A stretch of 64,000 nt of DNA from DATJCV01 sp963707665 (lineage in GTDB: Bacteria > Pseudomonadota > Gammaproteobacteria > Burkholderiales > Burkholderiaceae_D). The notes under the pieces were generated by a model that was not told the DNA's origin, searched no databases, and was given only the letters and a program-made list of their open reading frames with translations. Made by a program: the position numbers and the translations under genes. Shown here piece after piece: positions 45,296 to 55,834 of the stretch; position 1 is the first letter of the stretch; each line of letters opens with the position of its first letter. Location of the stretch: NCBI GenBank assembly GCA_963707665.1, contig CAVPQU010000011.1, forward strand, positions 124,001-188,000, written 5' to 3'.

Positions 45296-48200
45296 TGTTT
45301 GACGGTTTGTATGCCGCGGCCCGGGTGCCGTTTTTTCCAGGCCGCTCTGCTCCACAGGCGAAAGCGGTCCATATACAGATACACCACCGGCGTCGTGTAC
45401 AGCGTCAGCATCTGGCTCACGATCAGGCCGCCGACGATGGCGATCCCGAGCGGGCGGCGCAGTTCGGAACCGGTGCCCGTGCCCAGGGCCAGCGGCAGGG
45501 CGCCGAACATGGCCGCCATGGTGGTCATCATGATCGGCCGAAAGCGCAGCAGGCAGGCCTGGTAGATCGCGTCGAAGGAATTCTTGCCCTGCTCGCGCTC
45601 GGCCGCCAGCGCGAAGTCGATCATCATGATCGCGTTCTTCTTGACGATGCCGATCAGGAGCAGGATGCCGATCAGGGCGATGATGCTGAGTTCGCTCTTG
45701 AACAGCAGCAGGGCCAGGATGGCGCCGACGCCGGCCGACGGCAGCGTCGACAGGATCGTGATCGGATGCACGAAGCTCTCATACAGCATGCCGAGCACGA
45801 TGTAGATCGTCACCAGTGCCGCCAGGATCAGCCAGGGCTGGCTGGCCAGCGACGACTGGAATACCTGGGCGGTGCCCTGGAAACTGCCGTGGATGCTGCT
45901 TGGCACGCCGCTGCGGCTGACGGCGTCGTCGATGGCCTTGGTGGCGTCGCTCAATGCCACGTTCGGCGCCAGGTTGAAGGACAGGGTGGTGGCCGCGAAC
46001 TGGCCCTGGTGATTGACGCCAAGCGTGGTGGTGGTCGGCTCGAAATGCGAGAAGGCCGCCAGCGGCACCATTGCGCCGGATGGATTGCGGATGAAAATGT
46101 CGTTCAGCGTCTGCGGCTGCTGCCAGTATTGCGGCGCCACTTCCATCACCACGTGGTATTGGTTGCGGGCGGAATAAATGACCGAAACCTGGCGCTGGCC
46201 GAAGGCGTCGTACAGCGTGGCATCGATCATCTGCTGCGTGACGCCGAGCCGCGACGCGGTGTCGCGGTCGATCGTCAGCGTCACCTGCAGGCCCTTGTCC
46301 TGCTGGTCGGTGTTGACGTCCGCCAGCTGCGGCACGCCGCGCAAGACCTGCAGCAGACGCGGGCTCCAGTCCATCAGCTCGGCGAGGTTGTCGCCTTGCA
46401 GCGTATATTGATATTGGGCATTGCTGCCGCGGCCGCCGGCGCGGATGTCCTGTGCAGCCTGCAGGAACAAAGTCGCGCCCGGCACCTGCGCCAGCTTGCC
46501 GCGCAGGCGGTTGATGACCTGGTCGGCGCTGGCCTTGCGCTGCTCCAGCGGCTTCAACGCGATGAACATGCGTCCGGTATTGCGCTGGCTGCCGCCGGTG
46601 AAACCGATGACGTTGGCCACCGCCGGATCCTTGCCGATGATGTCGACAAACGCCGCCAGCTTGGGCCGCATCGCCTGGAACGAGGTGGCCTGATCGGCCT
46701 GGATCGAACCGATGATGCGGCCGGTATCCTGCTGCGGGAAGAAGCCTTTCGGCACGATCACGTACAGGTAGACGTTGAGGCCGATGGTGGCCAGCAGCAC
46801 CAGCAGCATGAAGCGCGAATGGCGCAACGCCCAACCGAGGCTTCTTTCGTAGTGGCCCAGCGTCCAGCCGAAGGCGCGCTCGCCGGCCAGGTAAAAGCGA
46901 CCATGCCTGGGTGCCGGCTCATGCTTCAGCAGGCGCGCGCACATCATCGGCGTGGTGGTCAGCGACACCACCAGCGATACCAGGATCGCCACCGACAGCG
47001 TCACCGCGAATTCGCGCAACAAGCGGCCGACCAGGCCGCCCATCAGCAGGATCGGGATGAACACTGCCACCAGCGACACGCTCATCGACAGCACGGTGAA
47101 ACCGACTTCGCGCGCACCCAGCAGCGCCGCCTGCAGCGGCCGCATGCCTTGCTCCAGGTGGCGGCTGGCGTTTTCCAGCACCACGATCGCATCGTCGACC
47201 ACGAAGCCGGTGGCGATCGTCAAGGCCATCAGCGACAGATTGTCGAGGCTGTAGCCGAGCAGATACATGACGCCGAAGGTGCCGATCAGCGATACCGGCA
47301 CCGCCACGCTGGGGATCAGCGCCGCGCGCCAGTTGCGCAGAAACAGGAACACCACCAGGATCACCAGCGCCACCGAGATCGCCAGCGTGCGCTCGACGTC
47401 ATGCAGCGAGGCACGGATGGTGGTGGTCTGGTCGGTCGCCACCACCATGTCGATGGCGGCCGGCATCGACGCCTGCAGCTGCGGCAGCAGCGCGCGCACG
47501 CGGTCGACGGTCTCGATGATGTTGGCGTTCGGCTGCCGCGTCAGCAGCACCAGCACCGACGGCTTGCCGTTGGCCAGGCCGGCGTTGCGCAAGTCCTCCA
47601 CCGAGTCGGTGACGGCGCCGACATCGGTCAATTTGACCGGCGCGCCGTTGCGCCAGGCGACGATCAGCGGCAGATACTGGGCCGCCTTTTTGGCCTGGTC
47701 GTCGGCGCCGATCTGCCAGTGGTGCGTCGCGTCTTCCACGAAACCCTTGGGCCGGTTGGCATTGGCGGCCGCCAGCACGGTGCGCACATCCTCCAGCCCG
47801 ATCCCGTACTTGTTCAATGCGGTCGGGTTCAACTCGACCCGTACCGCCGGCAGCGAACTGCCGCCGACCGTGACTTCGCCGACGCCCTCCACCTGCGACA
47901 GCTTCTGCTGCAGCACGGTGGAGGCGGCGTCGTACATCTCGCCCTGGCTCATGGTGTCCGAGGTCAGCGCCAGGATCATGATCGGCGCATCGGCCGGATT
48001 GACCTTGCGGTAGCTGGGGTTGCTGCGCAGGGTCGGCGGCAGGTCGATGCGCGCTGCGTTGATCGCGGCCTGCACATCGCGCGCGGCGCCGTCGATGTCG
48101 CGGCTCATGTCGAACTGCAGCGTAATGCGCACCGAACCGAGCGCGGATGACGAAGTCATTTCAGTGATGCCGGCGATGCGCCCGAGCGAGCGCTCGAGCG

Positions 48201-48396
48201 GGGTGGCGACCGAGGTGGCCATGGTCTCCGGACTCGCGCCGGGGAGCGAGGCCGACACCGAAATGGTGGGAATATCGACTTGCGGCAGCGGCGACACCGG
48301 CAGCAGGGTGAAGGCCACCGCGCCGGCCAGAGCCACGCCCAGCGTCAGCAAGGTGGTGGCGATCGGCCGCCGGATGAAGATCGCCGAGAAGTTCAT
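45292..48396 (-). CDS. mdtC: RND multidrug efflux transporter (MdtC-like)
   Basis: 1034 residues, inner-membrane HAE1-type RND pump. It begins MNFSAIFIRRPIATTLLTLG, followed by the PN1/PC1 porter regions (ASLPGASPETMATSVATPLE, AAINAARIDLPPTLRSNPSY). TM4 holds the proton-relay aspartates in ALTIATGFVVDDAIVVLENA. Its ATG overlaps the stop of the paired pump (48393-48396). MdtB and MdtC work as a heterotrimer; two adjacent pumps with one adaptor match that arrangement. Intact. Confidence 0.93.
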   Translation of the reverse strand: MNFSAIFIRRPIATTLLTLGVALAGAVAFTLLPVSPLPQVDIPTISVSASLPGASPETMATSVATPLERSLGRIAGITEMTSSSALGSVRITLQFDMSRDIDGAARDVQAAINAARIDLPPTLRSNPSYRKVNPADAPIMILALTSDTMSQGEMYDAASTVLQQKLSQVEGVGEVTVGGSSLPAVRVELNPTALNKYGIGLEDVRTVLAAANANRPKGFVEDATHHWQIGADDQAKKAAQYLPLIVAWRNGAPVKLTDVGAVTDSVEDLRNAGLANGKPSVLVLLTRQPNANIIETVDRVRALLPQLQASMPAAIDMVVATDQTTTIRASLHDVERTLAISVALVILVVFLFLRNWRAALIPSVAVPVSLIGTFGVMYLLGYSLDNLSLMALTIATGFVVDDAIVVLENASRHLEQGMRPLQAALLGAREVGFTVLSMSVSLVAVFIPILLMGGLVGRLLREFAVTLSVAILVSLVVSLTTTPMMCARLLKHEPAPRHGRFYLAGERAFGWTLGHYERSLGWALRHSRFMLLVLLATIGLNVYLYVIVPKGFFPQQDTGRIIGSIQADQATSFQAMRPKLAAFVDIIGKDPAVANVIGFTGGSQRNTGRMFIALKPLEQRKASADQVINRLRGKLAQVPGATLFLQAAQDIRAGGRGSNAQYQYTLQGDNLAELMDWSPRLLQVLRGVPQLADVNTDQQDKGLQVTLTIDRDTASRLGVTQQMIDATLYDAFGQRQVSVIYSARNQYHVVMEVAPQYWQQPQTLNDIFIRNPSGAMVPLAAFSHFEPTTTTLGVNHQGQFAATTLSFNLAPNVALSDATKAIDDAVSRSGVPSSIHGSFQGTAQVFQSSLASQPWLILAALVTIYIVLGMLYESFVHPITILSTLPSAGVGAILALLLFKSELSIIALIGILLLIGIVKKNAIMMIDFALAAEREQGKNSFDAIYQACLLRFRPIMMTTMAAMFGALPLALGTGTGSELRRPLGIAIVGGLIVSQMLTLYTTPVVYLYMDRFRLWSRAAWKKRHPGRGIQTVKQ

Positions 48397-51300
48397 GACG
48401 GCTCTGCCGGCAGCGGTTCGGTGGGCGCCGCCGGCCTGGAGAAACGCCGGGCCAGGCGGTCGAAGGCCAGGTAAATCACCGGCGTGGTAAACAAGGTCAG
48501 CACCTGGCTCACGATCAGGCCGCCGACGATCGAGATGCCGAGCGGATGGCGCAGTTCGGAGCCGACGCCGGTGCCCAGCATCAGCGGCAGCGCCGCCAGC
48601 AATGCCGCCATGGTGGTCATCATGATCGGCCGAAAGCGCAGCAGGCTGGCCTGGTAGATCGCATCGCGCGCCGACATGCCCTCGTTGCGTTCGGCATCCA
48701 GCGCGAAGTCGATCATCATGATCGCGTTCTTCTTGACGATCCCGATCAGCAGGATGATGCCGATCACCGAAATGATGCCGAGGTCGGTGCCCGACAGCAT
48801 CAATGCCAGCAGCGCGCCGACGCCGGCCGAGGGCAGCGTCGACAGGATGGTGATCGGATGGATATAGCTTTCGTACAGCACGCCGAGCACGATGTAGACG
48901 GTGACGATGGCCGCCAGGATCAGCAGCAGCTCGTTCGACAGCGAAGACTGAAACGCCAGTGCCGCCCCCTGGAAAGACAATTGAGTGCTGGCCGGCAGGC
49001 CGATCTGCTGCTGCGTCGCCTGGATCGCCTTGACCGCCGCGCCCAGCGACACGCCGGGCGCCAGGTTGAACGAGATGGTGGTGGCCGGAAACTGCCCCAG
49101 GTGGGAGATCACCAGCGGCGCCGCCCGTTCGGTGAGCGAGGTGAAGGTGGACAAGGGAACCTGGACGCCGCCGGTGGCGGCGACGTGAAGGTCTTTCAGC
49201 GCCGGCGGCCCTTGCTGATAATCGGGCTGCACTTCCAGTACCACGCGGTACTGGTTGGCCTGGGTGAAAATGGTCGATACGATGCGCTGGCCGTAGGCGC
49301 TGTACAGCACATTGTCGATCGCTGCCGGCGTGATGCCGAGGCGCGAGGCCGTGCCGCGGTCGATGGTCAGCATCGCCTGCAGGCCGTTGTCCTGCAAGTC
49401 GCTGGCGACGTCGCGCAATTCCGGCAGCCGGCTTAGGGCGTCGACCAGTTTCGGCGTCCAGATGCCGAGCTGGGCAATGTCGGCATCGGTCAGCGTGAAC
49501 TGATACTGGGTGCGGCTGACGCGGTCTTCGATGGTCAGGTCCTGGGCCGGTTGCATGAACAGTGCAATGCCTTCGACCTGGGCCAGGTTTTTCTGCAGGC
49601 GCGCCATCACTTGCGCGGCGCTGTCGCTGCGTTCGGCAAACGGCTTCAGGTTGATCTGGATGCGCCCGCTGTTCTGCGTGGTATTGATGCCGTCGACGCC
49701 GATGAAGGACGACAGGCTGGCCACCGCCGGATCCTGCAGGATTTCGGCGGCCAGCGCCTGTTGCCGCTGCGCCATCGCCGCGAATGAAATCGACTGCGGC
49801 GCTTCCGAAATGCCCTGGATCGCGCCGGTATCCTGCAGCGGAAAGAAGCCTTTCGGCACGAGGACGTACAGCAGTGCGGTCAGGAGCAGGGTGGCGATCG
49901 CCACCAGCAGGGTCGCGGTCTGGCGTTCCAGCACCCAGTTCAGCCATCGGCCGTAGCCGGCGATGGTGCGCTCGAAAAAACGGCCGCTGGCGTGGTAGAA
50001 GCGCCCCTGCTGCGCTTCCGGCACGTGATGCAGCAGCTTGGCGCACATCATCGGCGTCAGGGTCAGCGACACCACCGCCGAAATGATGATGGTGACCGCC
50101 AGCGTGATCGCGAACTCGCGGAACAGCCGGCCCACCACGTCGCCCATGAACAAGAGCGGGATCAGCACCGCGATCAGGGAAATGGTCAGCGACAGGATGG
50201 TGAAGCCGATCTGCTTCGAGCCCTTCAGCGCCGCCTGCAGCGGCGGCTCGCCTTGCTCGATATAGCGCGCGATGTTTTCGATCATCACGATCGCATCGTC
50301 GACCACGAAGCCGGTGGCGATCGTCAGCGCCATCAGGGTCAGGTTGTTCAGGCTGAAGCCCAGCAGATACATCACGCCGAAGGTGCCGATCAGCGACAGC
50401 GGCACCGCGACGCTGGGAATGACGGTGGCGGCCAGGTTGCGCAGGAACAGGAAGATCACCATCACCACCAGCGCTACCGACAGCAGCAACTCGAACTGCA
50501 CGTCCTTGACCGAGGCGCGGATGGTGGTGGTGCGGTCGGTCAGCAGGCTGACTTCGACCGCCGGCGGCAGCGACGCCTGCAACTGCGGCAGCAATTGCTT
50601 GACGCGGTCCACCACCTGGATCACGTTGGCGCCGGGCTGGCGCTGGATGTTGACGATGATCGCCGGTTGCCGGTTGACCCAGGCCGCCTGCCGCACGTTC
50701 TCGGCGGCGTCGACGACGTCGGCGACGTCGGACAGCCGCACCGGCGCCGCATTGCGGTAGGCAACGATCAGCGACCGGTATTCGTCGGCCGAGCGCAACT
50801 GGTCGTTGGCATCGATGGTATAGGCTTGCGCCGCGCCGTCGAAGCTGCCCTTGGCCTGGTTGACGTTGGCGTTGCCGATGGCGGTGCGCACGTCTTCGAT
50901 ATTCAGGCCGTAGGCCGCCAGCGCGCTCGGGTTGACCTGGATCCGCACCGCCGGCCGCTGGCCGCCGGAGAGGCTGACCAGGCCGACGCCGGACAACTGC
51001 GAAATTTTCTGCGCCAGCCGGGTGTCGGCCAGTGCCTTGCACCTGCGTCAGCGGCAGCGTCTTCGAGGTCAGCGCCAGCGTCAGGATCGGCGCGTCGGCC
51101 GGGTTGACCTTGCTGTAGATCGGCGGCGCCGGCAGGTCGACCGGCAGCAGATTGCCGCCGGCATTGATCGCCGCCTGCACTTCCTGCTCGGCGATGTCGA
51201 GGCTCAAGGCCAGGCTGAACTGCAGGGTGATCACCGAGGCGCCGCCGGAGCTGGTGGACGACATCTGGTTCAGGCCCGGCATCTGGCCGAACTGGCGCTC

Positions 51301-51501
51301 CAGCGGCGCGGTGACCGACGATGTCATCACGTCCGGACTGGCGCCCGGATACAGCGTGACCACCTGGATCGTCGGGTAGTCGACTTCCGGCAAGGCCGAC
51401 AGCGGCAACACGCGGTAGGCGATGATGCCGACCAGGAAAATCGCGGCCATCAGCAGCGTGGTGGCTACTGGGCGGAGGATGAAGGGGCGCGAGATGTTCA
51501 T
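48393..51501 (-). CDS. mdtB: RND multidrug efflux transporter (MdtB-like), one frame break
   Basis: About 1035 residues over two frames. It starts MNISRPFILRPVATTLLMAA and reads to LTLALTSKTLPLTQVQ. Near 51040 one extra base shifts it; the protein goes on as ALADTRLAQKISQL then SGVGLVSLSGGQRPAVRIQV. The TM4 aspartates are in ALTIATGFVVDDAIVMIENI. It ends RFSRPAAPTEPLPAEPS and is coupled to the next pump by an ATGA overlap. With mdtC and mdtA it forms a tripartite pump. Because the frame of mdtC matches the shifted N-terminal part, the two genes can look like one fused giant frame; they are separate. Confidence 0.88.
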
Positions 51502-51573
51502 GGTGTTGCGGTTTCTTTATTCAGGCGAGCGTTCGGCGCTATTGCGGCGGCGATGGCGATCGACTCCCAGCCT

Positions 51574-51597
51574 GTCGTTCCCGCGAAGGCGGGAACC
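51574..51597. repeat. REP palindrome
   Basis: GTCGTTCCCGCGAAGGCGGG then AACC, same family as the pair inside the efflux lipoprotein leader. It lies 73 bp upstream of the mdtB start. Confidence 0.75.
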
Positions 51598-51666
51598 TAG
51601 TGACGTTTTTCACTAATAAAACGTTTGCTACTTCGTCGTGACTTGCCGGGGGTAGCCCGGCGGCTA

Positions 51667-51835
51667 CTTACTTTCTTTGTCTCGCCAAAGAAAGTAAGCA
51701 AAGAAAGGCGACCGCACGTACGCTGCCCTGCGGGTTCCCGTTTGGGCAATCCGGAAAATGGGAAACGAAACCAACTCGCTGCGCTCAGACATGTTTCGTT
51801 TCTGATCCATTTTCCGGGCCGCCCAAACGGCAGCG
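51667..51835. repeat. CTTACTTTCTTTG palindrome and adjoining long hairpin
   Basis: A perfect 13-bp inverted repeat CTTACTTTCTTTG / CAAAGAAAGTAAG (51667-51679 and 51686-51698) is followed by CGCTGCC...CGTTTGGGC at 51721-51747 pairing with GCCCAAACGGCAGCG at 51821-51835. Inner pairs are GGAAAATGG/CCATTTTCC and AACGAAAC/GTTTCGTT. This composite is a common intergenic repeat type in beta- and gammaproteobacteria; its role is unknown. Confidence 0.7.
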
Positions 51836-51868
51836 TCCCAAGCGGATTTCACGTCAACATCAAAGCAA

Positions 51869-51906
<38 letters not shown>

Positions 51907-51942
51907 TCAAAAACAAAGCGCGTCCCGTGGTCGCAGCGGTTT

Positions 51943-53238
51943 TCATCCGCCACTCCGATGTGACTTGCGCTGCGCCGGCACCGGTGTCGGCTGGGCGGCA
52001 CTTGGTGTTGGCGTATTGCTGGTTTTAGCGCCTTGCATGGTCAGCGCCACCTTGGCGCCTTCGCGCAGCTTGTCGGCGCCATCCACCACCACCACTTCTC
52101 CGGGCTGCAGGCCGGAGGCGATGGCGATATTGCCGCCTTCGGTCGGCCCCAGCTTGACCGGGCGCAGGCTGACGCCGCCATCCTTGACGACATAGACGAA
52201 GGCGCCCTGGTTGCCGCGCTGCACACCGGCAGCCGGAATCACGGTGGCGTCGTGCAGCACGTCGATCAGCATGCGGATATTGACAAACTGGTTCGGAAAC
52301 AGTGCGTAGTTTTCATTGGAAAACCGCGCCTTCAGCTTGACGGTGCCGGTGGTGGGATCGATCTGGTTGTCGATGGTCAACAGCGTGCCGCTTGCCAGCT
52401 TGTTCTTTTGCGCGCGGTCGTAGGCATCGACCGCCAAGGTCTCCTTGGCCTGCAGCTTTTTCATGACACGTGGAACACTGTCTTCCGGCAAGGTGAAGAC
52501 CACCGTGATCGGCTGCAACTGGGTGATCACCACCAACCCGGTGGTATCGGTGGCGTGCACCACATTGCCCGGATCGACTTGGCGCAAGCCGAGGCGGCCG
52601 CCGATCGGCGCGGTCACGCGCGAGTAGGTCAGCTGCAATTTGGCGTTGTCGACCTGGCCCTGGTCGGCCTTGACCGCCCCCTCGTATTGCCGCACCAGCG
52701 CCTGCTGGGTCGCGAGTTGCTGCTGGGCGATGGAATCCTGCTGGAACAAGGTGTGGTAGCGCTCGACGTCGATCTGGGCATTTTTCAGCAGCGCCTGATC
52801 TTTCAGCATCTGTCCTTCGGCTTGCGTCAGCATCACCTGGTACGGGCGCGGGTCGATCTCGGCCAGCAGCTCGCCCTGTTTCACGATCTGTCCTTCGGTG
52901 AACAAGACCTTCATTAACTGCCCATCGACGCGCGGTTTCACCGTTACCGTGTTTTCGGCGGTGACGGTGCCCAAGCCCTCCAGGTAGATCCGGATGTCAT
53001 CGGTCCTGGCGGGTGCGCCCAGCACAGGCATGCTGCGCGGCGCATTCCTGTCTTGCCGCGACGCCGCATCCTGGGCGCTGCCAGCACGAATCACCAGCGC
53101 ATAAAAGCCGACGGCACAAAATGCGCACAACAGCAGCCAAAACCACCACCGTCGCCAAGGCCACGAGCGGCGGTCCGGTTGGTTTGCGCTTTCCGTGCGA
53201 ATGTCGTGCTCCACTGTGGATTCCTGTGGGTTGATCAC
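51943..53238 (-). CDS. mdtA: RND efflux periplasmic adaptor (MdtA-like)
   Basis: 431 residues. A cytoplasmic basic stretch and one membrane helix (WWFWLLLCAFCAVGFYALVI) come first. The barrel-sandwich/lipoyl halves are VTVKPRVDGQLMKVLFTEGQ and YSRVTAPIGGRLGLRQVDPG, with an alpha-hairpin between (QVMLTQAEGQMLKDQALLKN). The beta-barrel and membrane-proximal domains end in VVDGADKLREGAKVALTM, then a Pro/Thr-rich tail. It links the pumps to the outer-membrane channel and is the first gene of mdtA-B-C-omf. Confidence 0.92.
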   Translation of the reverse strand: MINPQESTVEHDIRTESANQPDRRSWPWRRWWFWLLLCAFCAVGFYALVIRAGSAQDAASRQDRNAPRSMPVLGAPARTDDIRIYLEGLGTVTAENTVTVKPRVDGQLMKVLFTEGQIVKQGELLAEIDPRPYQVMLTQAEGQMLKDQALLKNAQIDVERYHTLFQQDSIAQQQLATQQALVRQYEGAVKADQGQVDNAKLQLTYSRVTAPIGGRLGLRQVDPGNVVHATDTTGLVVITQLQPITVVFTLPEDSVPRVMKKLQAKETLAVDAYDRAQKNKLASGTLLTIDNQIDPTTGTVKLKARFSNENYALFPNQFVNIRMLIDVLHDATVIPAAGVQRGNQGAFVYVVKDGGVSLRPVKLGPTEGGNIAIASGLQPGEVVVVDGADKLREGAKVALTMQGAKTSNTPTPSAAQPTPVPAQRKSHRSGG

Positions 53239-53644
53239 TGGTATGTGGATCGGCTGGTTGACTGCGCTCCTGCTGGATTCCTGTCAATTCTTGCCGCCGA
53301 ATGGCGCGTGCTCATTGCGTTTTGACAATGGGTGGAAGCCCTTGCGATGCATTCCATGCTGCATCCGTTCACCCCGCAAACGCAACGACTGCAAAAAATC
53401 GACGTGCCATATCGTCAACAGAGGGTAATGCGGCGAAAGAAATGAGTGAGTAAGGATTTGTAAGCGCCGTGGTTTGGAAACGGCCGGGACGACGGAGCGA
53501 GAGGAGGGGGCGAAGTTGGCTACGCGGGAAGGTCAGAAATTTTTCCTGGAGTATATGTAAAATTCGACCGTCTAACGGGCGGCACAGCCTATGTGATGAT
53601 GGAGTATATGGGGTTGTATGAAGGCTGCGACGGCTGCCGGCAGA
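53239..53644. other. Upstream region of the efflux operon and downstream region of serB
   Basis: About 406 bp. It must carry the promoter of mdtA on the minus strand, but no clear -35/-10 or operator palindrome was found. The half near serB contains the GGAGTATRTG pair E. No gene is supported here. Confidence 0.4.
53548..53611 (+). repeat. GGAGTATRTG pair, copy E (53-bp spacing)
   Basis: GGAGTATATG at 53548 and again GGAGTATATG at 53601: ten identical bases 53 bp apart. The centre is CGACCGTCTAACGGGCGGC. It lies 33 bp from the serB stop. Confidence 0.75.
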
Positions 53645-54493
53645 TCAGGTGGCATCAAACAAAGGCAAGATCCCATCCAGTCCGACAAAATTCAGCGCCA
53701 CGTCCGCCTGCGCTCTGACCACCGGCTTGGCGCGGTAGGCCACCGACAGGCCGGCAATCGCCATCATCTTCAGGTCGTTGGCGCCGTCGCCCATGATGAT
53801 CGACTGCTGCGCCTCGAAGCCGAACTCGGTACAGACACGCTCGACGGTGCGGCGTTTTTCATCGGCATCGACGATGTCGCCGAGCACGCGGCCGGTCAGC
53901 TTGCCGTCGCTGGTTTCCAGCCTATTGGCGTGGGTGACATCAAGACTGAGCCGGGTCTGGATGCGCTCGGTGAAGAAGGTGAAGCCGCCGGAAACCAGCA
54001 GGGTTTTCAGTCCGGCGGCCTGCACTGCGGCCAGCATGCGTTCGGCGCCCGGCGAGAGCTTCAGGCGCTCGTCGTAGACGCGCTGCAGCGCCGCCGCGTC
54101 CAGTCCCTTCAAGAGCGCGACGCGGCGCGTCAGGCTTTCGCGGAATTCGAGTTCGCCGCGCATCGCCGCCTCGGTGATCGCGGCCACCTGCGGTTTCAGG
54201 CCCTGCATGTCGGCGATTTCGTCGATGCATTCGATCGTGATCAGCGTCGAATCCATGTCCATCACCAGCAGCTTGAAATCGCTGAGGGAGCGGCCGGGTG
54301 GGGTAAAGGCGTAATCGAGCTGCGCCGCCAGGCAGGCGGCGTCGATCTGGTTTTTCCGTTCCGGCGTGAAGCTCGCGCCTTCGCAACGCCAGGCGTGCTG
54401 GTTGATTGGAGTAAGGGACTGCGCATGGGCCAGCGCGGCGATGCGTTCGATGGTCTGGGAGGTGGCGTTGGGGCCTTGCAGGATCAGGTTCAT
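53645..54493 (-). CDS. serB: Phosphoserine phosphatase SerB
   Basis: 282 residues from the ATG at 54493 (MNLILQGPNATSQTIERIAA); a GTG five codons upstream is possible. The HAD motif I LLVMDMDSTLITIECIDEIA holds the nucleophile Asp and the acid Asp. Motif II is in KTLLVSGGFTFFTERI, and motif III/IV in IIMGDGANDLKMMAIAGLSV. A short ACT-like N-domain precedes them, as in the E. coli enzyme. It performs the last step of serine synthesis. Monocistronic, minus strand. Confidence 0.95.
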   Translation of the reverse strand: MNLILQGPNATSQTIERIAALAHAQSLTPINQHAWRCEGASFTPERKNQIDAACLAAQLDYAFTPPGRSLSDFKLLVMDMDSTLITIECIDEIADMQGLKPQVAAITEAAMRGELEFRESLTRRVALLKGLDAAALQRVYDERLKLSPGAERMLAAVQAAGLKTLLVSGGFTFFTERIQTRLSLDVTHANRLETSDGKLTGRVLGDIVDADEKRRTVERVCTEFGFEAQQSIIMGDGANDLKMMAIAGLSVAYRAKPVVRAQADVALNFVGLDGILPLFDAT

Positions 54494-54709
54494 GTCAGGG
54501 AAGGGCACTACTCGGATGTTAAGTGGCGGTGGATTGCTGGCGCAGTAGTGTAATCGGGGTCAGCGCTTTTTGCCGTCCGTTGCGCAAAAATGCTCCTCCG
54601 GTTATACGGAGCAGGGATTACCGCTTGGGAATGGCATCTATTTTAAGGTCGAACCCGTGAAATGCAGCGGGAAAGCACTTTATGCCACCTGATTAGCCAC
54701 CAAGCTCCT

Positions 54710-54732
54710 GGATTCCCGCTTGCGGGAATGAC
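54710..54732. repeat. REP palindrome (short)
   Basis: GGATTCCCGCTTGCGGGAAT then GAC: a 9-bp stem variant of the REP family, in the gap between serB and the cytochrome oxidase operon, about 65 bp after the subunit IV stop. A GGGGTCAGCGC fragment near 54553 in the same gap hints at the GGGTCAGAGT repeat but is too degenerate to call. Confidence 0.65.
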
Positions 54733-54798
54733 GAAACTGGCGGAGATAAGTAGCCAATCGCGCTATGCCATGAGGGAAGATCACGCGCGTGCCGCGCT

Positions 54799-55113
54799 TC
54801 AGTGGAAAAACAATAATCGCGTCGCGAACGTGTAATCGGCCTCGGTCGCCATCAGCCCGACTAGCACCAGCAGGCACAAGGGCGGCACCAGGATCGCATA
54901 CACCAGCGACAGGCGTTCCCATGCCATGTGCATGAAGATGGAAACGATCAGACCGGCCTTGAGCAGCATGAAGAGAATCAGCAGGGTCCAGCGCAGGTAG
55001 CCGTGGAAGTTGAAGTAATCGACCAGGTACGACAAGGTGCTGAGCACGAACAGCAGGCCCCATATCTTGAGGTAGAGGCTGATCGGATGTTCTTGTCCGC
55101 CGGGAGTCGCCAT
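54799..55113 (-). CDS. Cytochrome c oxidase subunit IV family protein
   Basis: 104 residues from the ATG at 55113 with GAGGA upstream. Three hydrophobic segments: YLKIWGLLFVLSTLSYLVDY, LRWTLLILFMLLKAGLIVSI, and LVYAILVPPLCLLVLVGLMA. IVSIFMHMAWER is the conserved core of the CyoD/CtaF-type subunit IV. It is the last gene of the oxidase operon and stabilises the complex. The stop lies next to a ~290-bp gap with repeats. Confidence 0.85.
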   Translation of the reverse strand: MATPGGQEHPISLYLKIWGLLFVLSTLSYLVDYFNFHGYLRWTLLILFMLLKAGLIVSIFMHMAWERLSLVYAILVPPLCLLVLVGLMATEADYTFATRLLFFH

Positions 55114-55121
55114 GGCTATCC

Positions 55122-55814
55122 TCACCAGAGATAAAACAGCGCAAAGATGAATATCCAGACCAGGTCGACGAAGTGCCAGTACAGTCCGGCGATTTCGACG
55201 ATCTGGTAGTTGCCGCTCTTTTCATAGCGGCCGCGCAGCACCCGCGTGGCCACGGTGACCAGGTAGATCACGCCGCAAGTGACATGCAGGCCGTGGAAGC
55301 CGGTGATCATGAAGAAAGTCGAGCCGAACTGCGCCGCGCCCGCCGGATTGCCCCAGGGCCGCACGCCCTTCTCGACGATCAGCGTGGTCCATTCGAAGGC
55401 TTGCAGGCTGACGAAGGTGGCGCCCAGGAGCGCGGTCGCGAACATCAGCGCGGCAGTGCGCACGCGATTGCGCCGATAGGCGAAGTTGACCGCCATCGCC
55501 ATCGTACCGCTGCTGGTGATGAGTACGAAGGTCATGATCGCGATCAGGAGCAGCGGGACATTGACGCCGCCGATCTCGTCCCCGAACATTTTGCCCATAT
55601 CGGGCCATGGTGCGGTGGTCGAGATGCGCACCGTCATGTAGCCTGTCAGGAAGCAGCTGAAGATGAAGGTGTCGGACAGCAGGAAGATCCACATCATGGC
55701 CTTGCCCCAGGACACCTTGAAGGCGCGCTGGTCGGACGACCAGTCGGCCACCAGCTGGCGCCAGATGCCGACCGCTGGCGCGGGTGTTTCGTGTGTGGCC
55801 GCAGGAACGCTCAT
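55122..55814 (-). CDS. ctaE: Cytochrome c oxidase subunit III
   Basis: 230 residues from the ATG at 55814 after GAGGTGAGCC. Conserved segments: MMWIFLLSDTFIFSCFLTGY, SSGTMAMAVNFAYRRNRVRT, MITGFHGLHVTCGVIYLVTV, and the C-terminal YWHFVDLVWIFIFALFYLW with the family's YWHFVD motif. It supports proton uptake in the heme-copper oxidase. A second, smaller subunit III-like gene precedes it. Confidence 0.92.
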   Translation of the reverse strand: MSVPAATHETPAPAVGIWRQLVADWSSDQRAFKVSWGKAMMWIFLLSDTFIFSCFLTGYMTVRISTTAPWPDMGKMFGDEIGGVNVPLLLIAIMTFVLITSSGTMAMAVNFAYRRNRVRTAALMFATALLGATFVSLQAFEWTTLIVEKGVRPWGNPAGAAQFGSTFFMITGFHGLHVTCGVIYLVTVATRVLRGRYEKSGNYQIVEIAGLYWHFVDLVWIFIFALFYLW

Positions 55815-55834
55815 GGGCTCACCTCGCCTTTTTA

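Noticed and set aside
45268..48150. A 960-codon open frame on the plus strand opposite the RND pump
   Set aside because: It mirrors the codon pattern of the real minus-strand gene, is rich in Arg, Gln, His and Asp, and has no recognisable domain. It is a shadow frame in GC-rich DNA.
45292..51501. A single giant RND protein of about 2,070 residues
   Set aside because: The long frame arises because an apparent extra base near 51040 puts the mdtB start in the same frame as mdtC. The real mdtB body is in another frame and ends in an ATGA overlap with mdtC, so there are two genes.
54540..54660. GGGGTCAGCGC near 54553 as another copy of the GGGTCAGAGT repeat
   Set aside because: Only about nine bases match and neither the second palindrome half nor the outer end is present.
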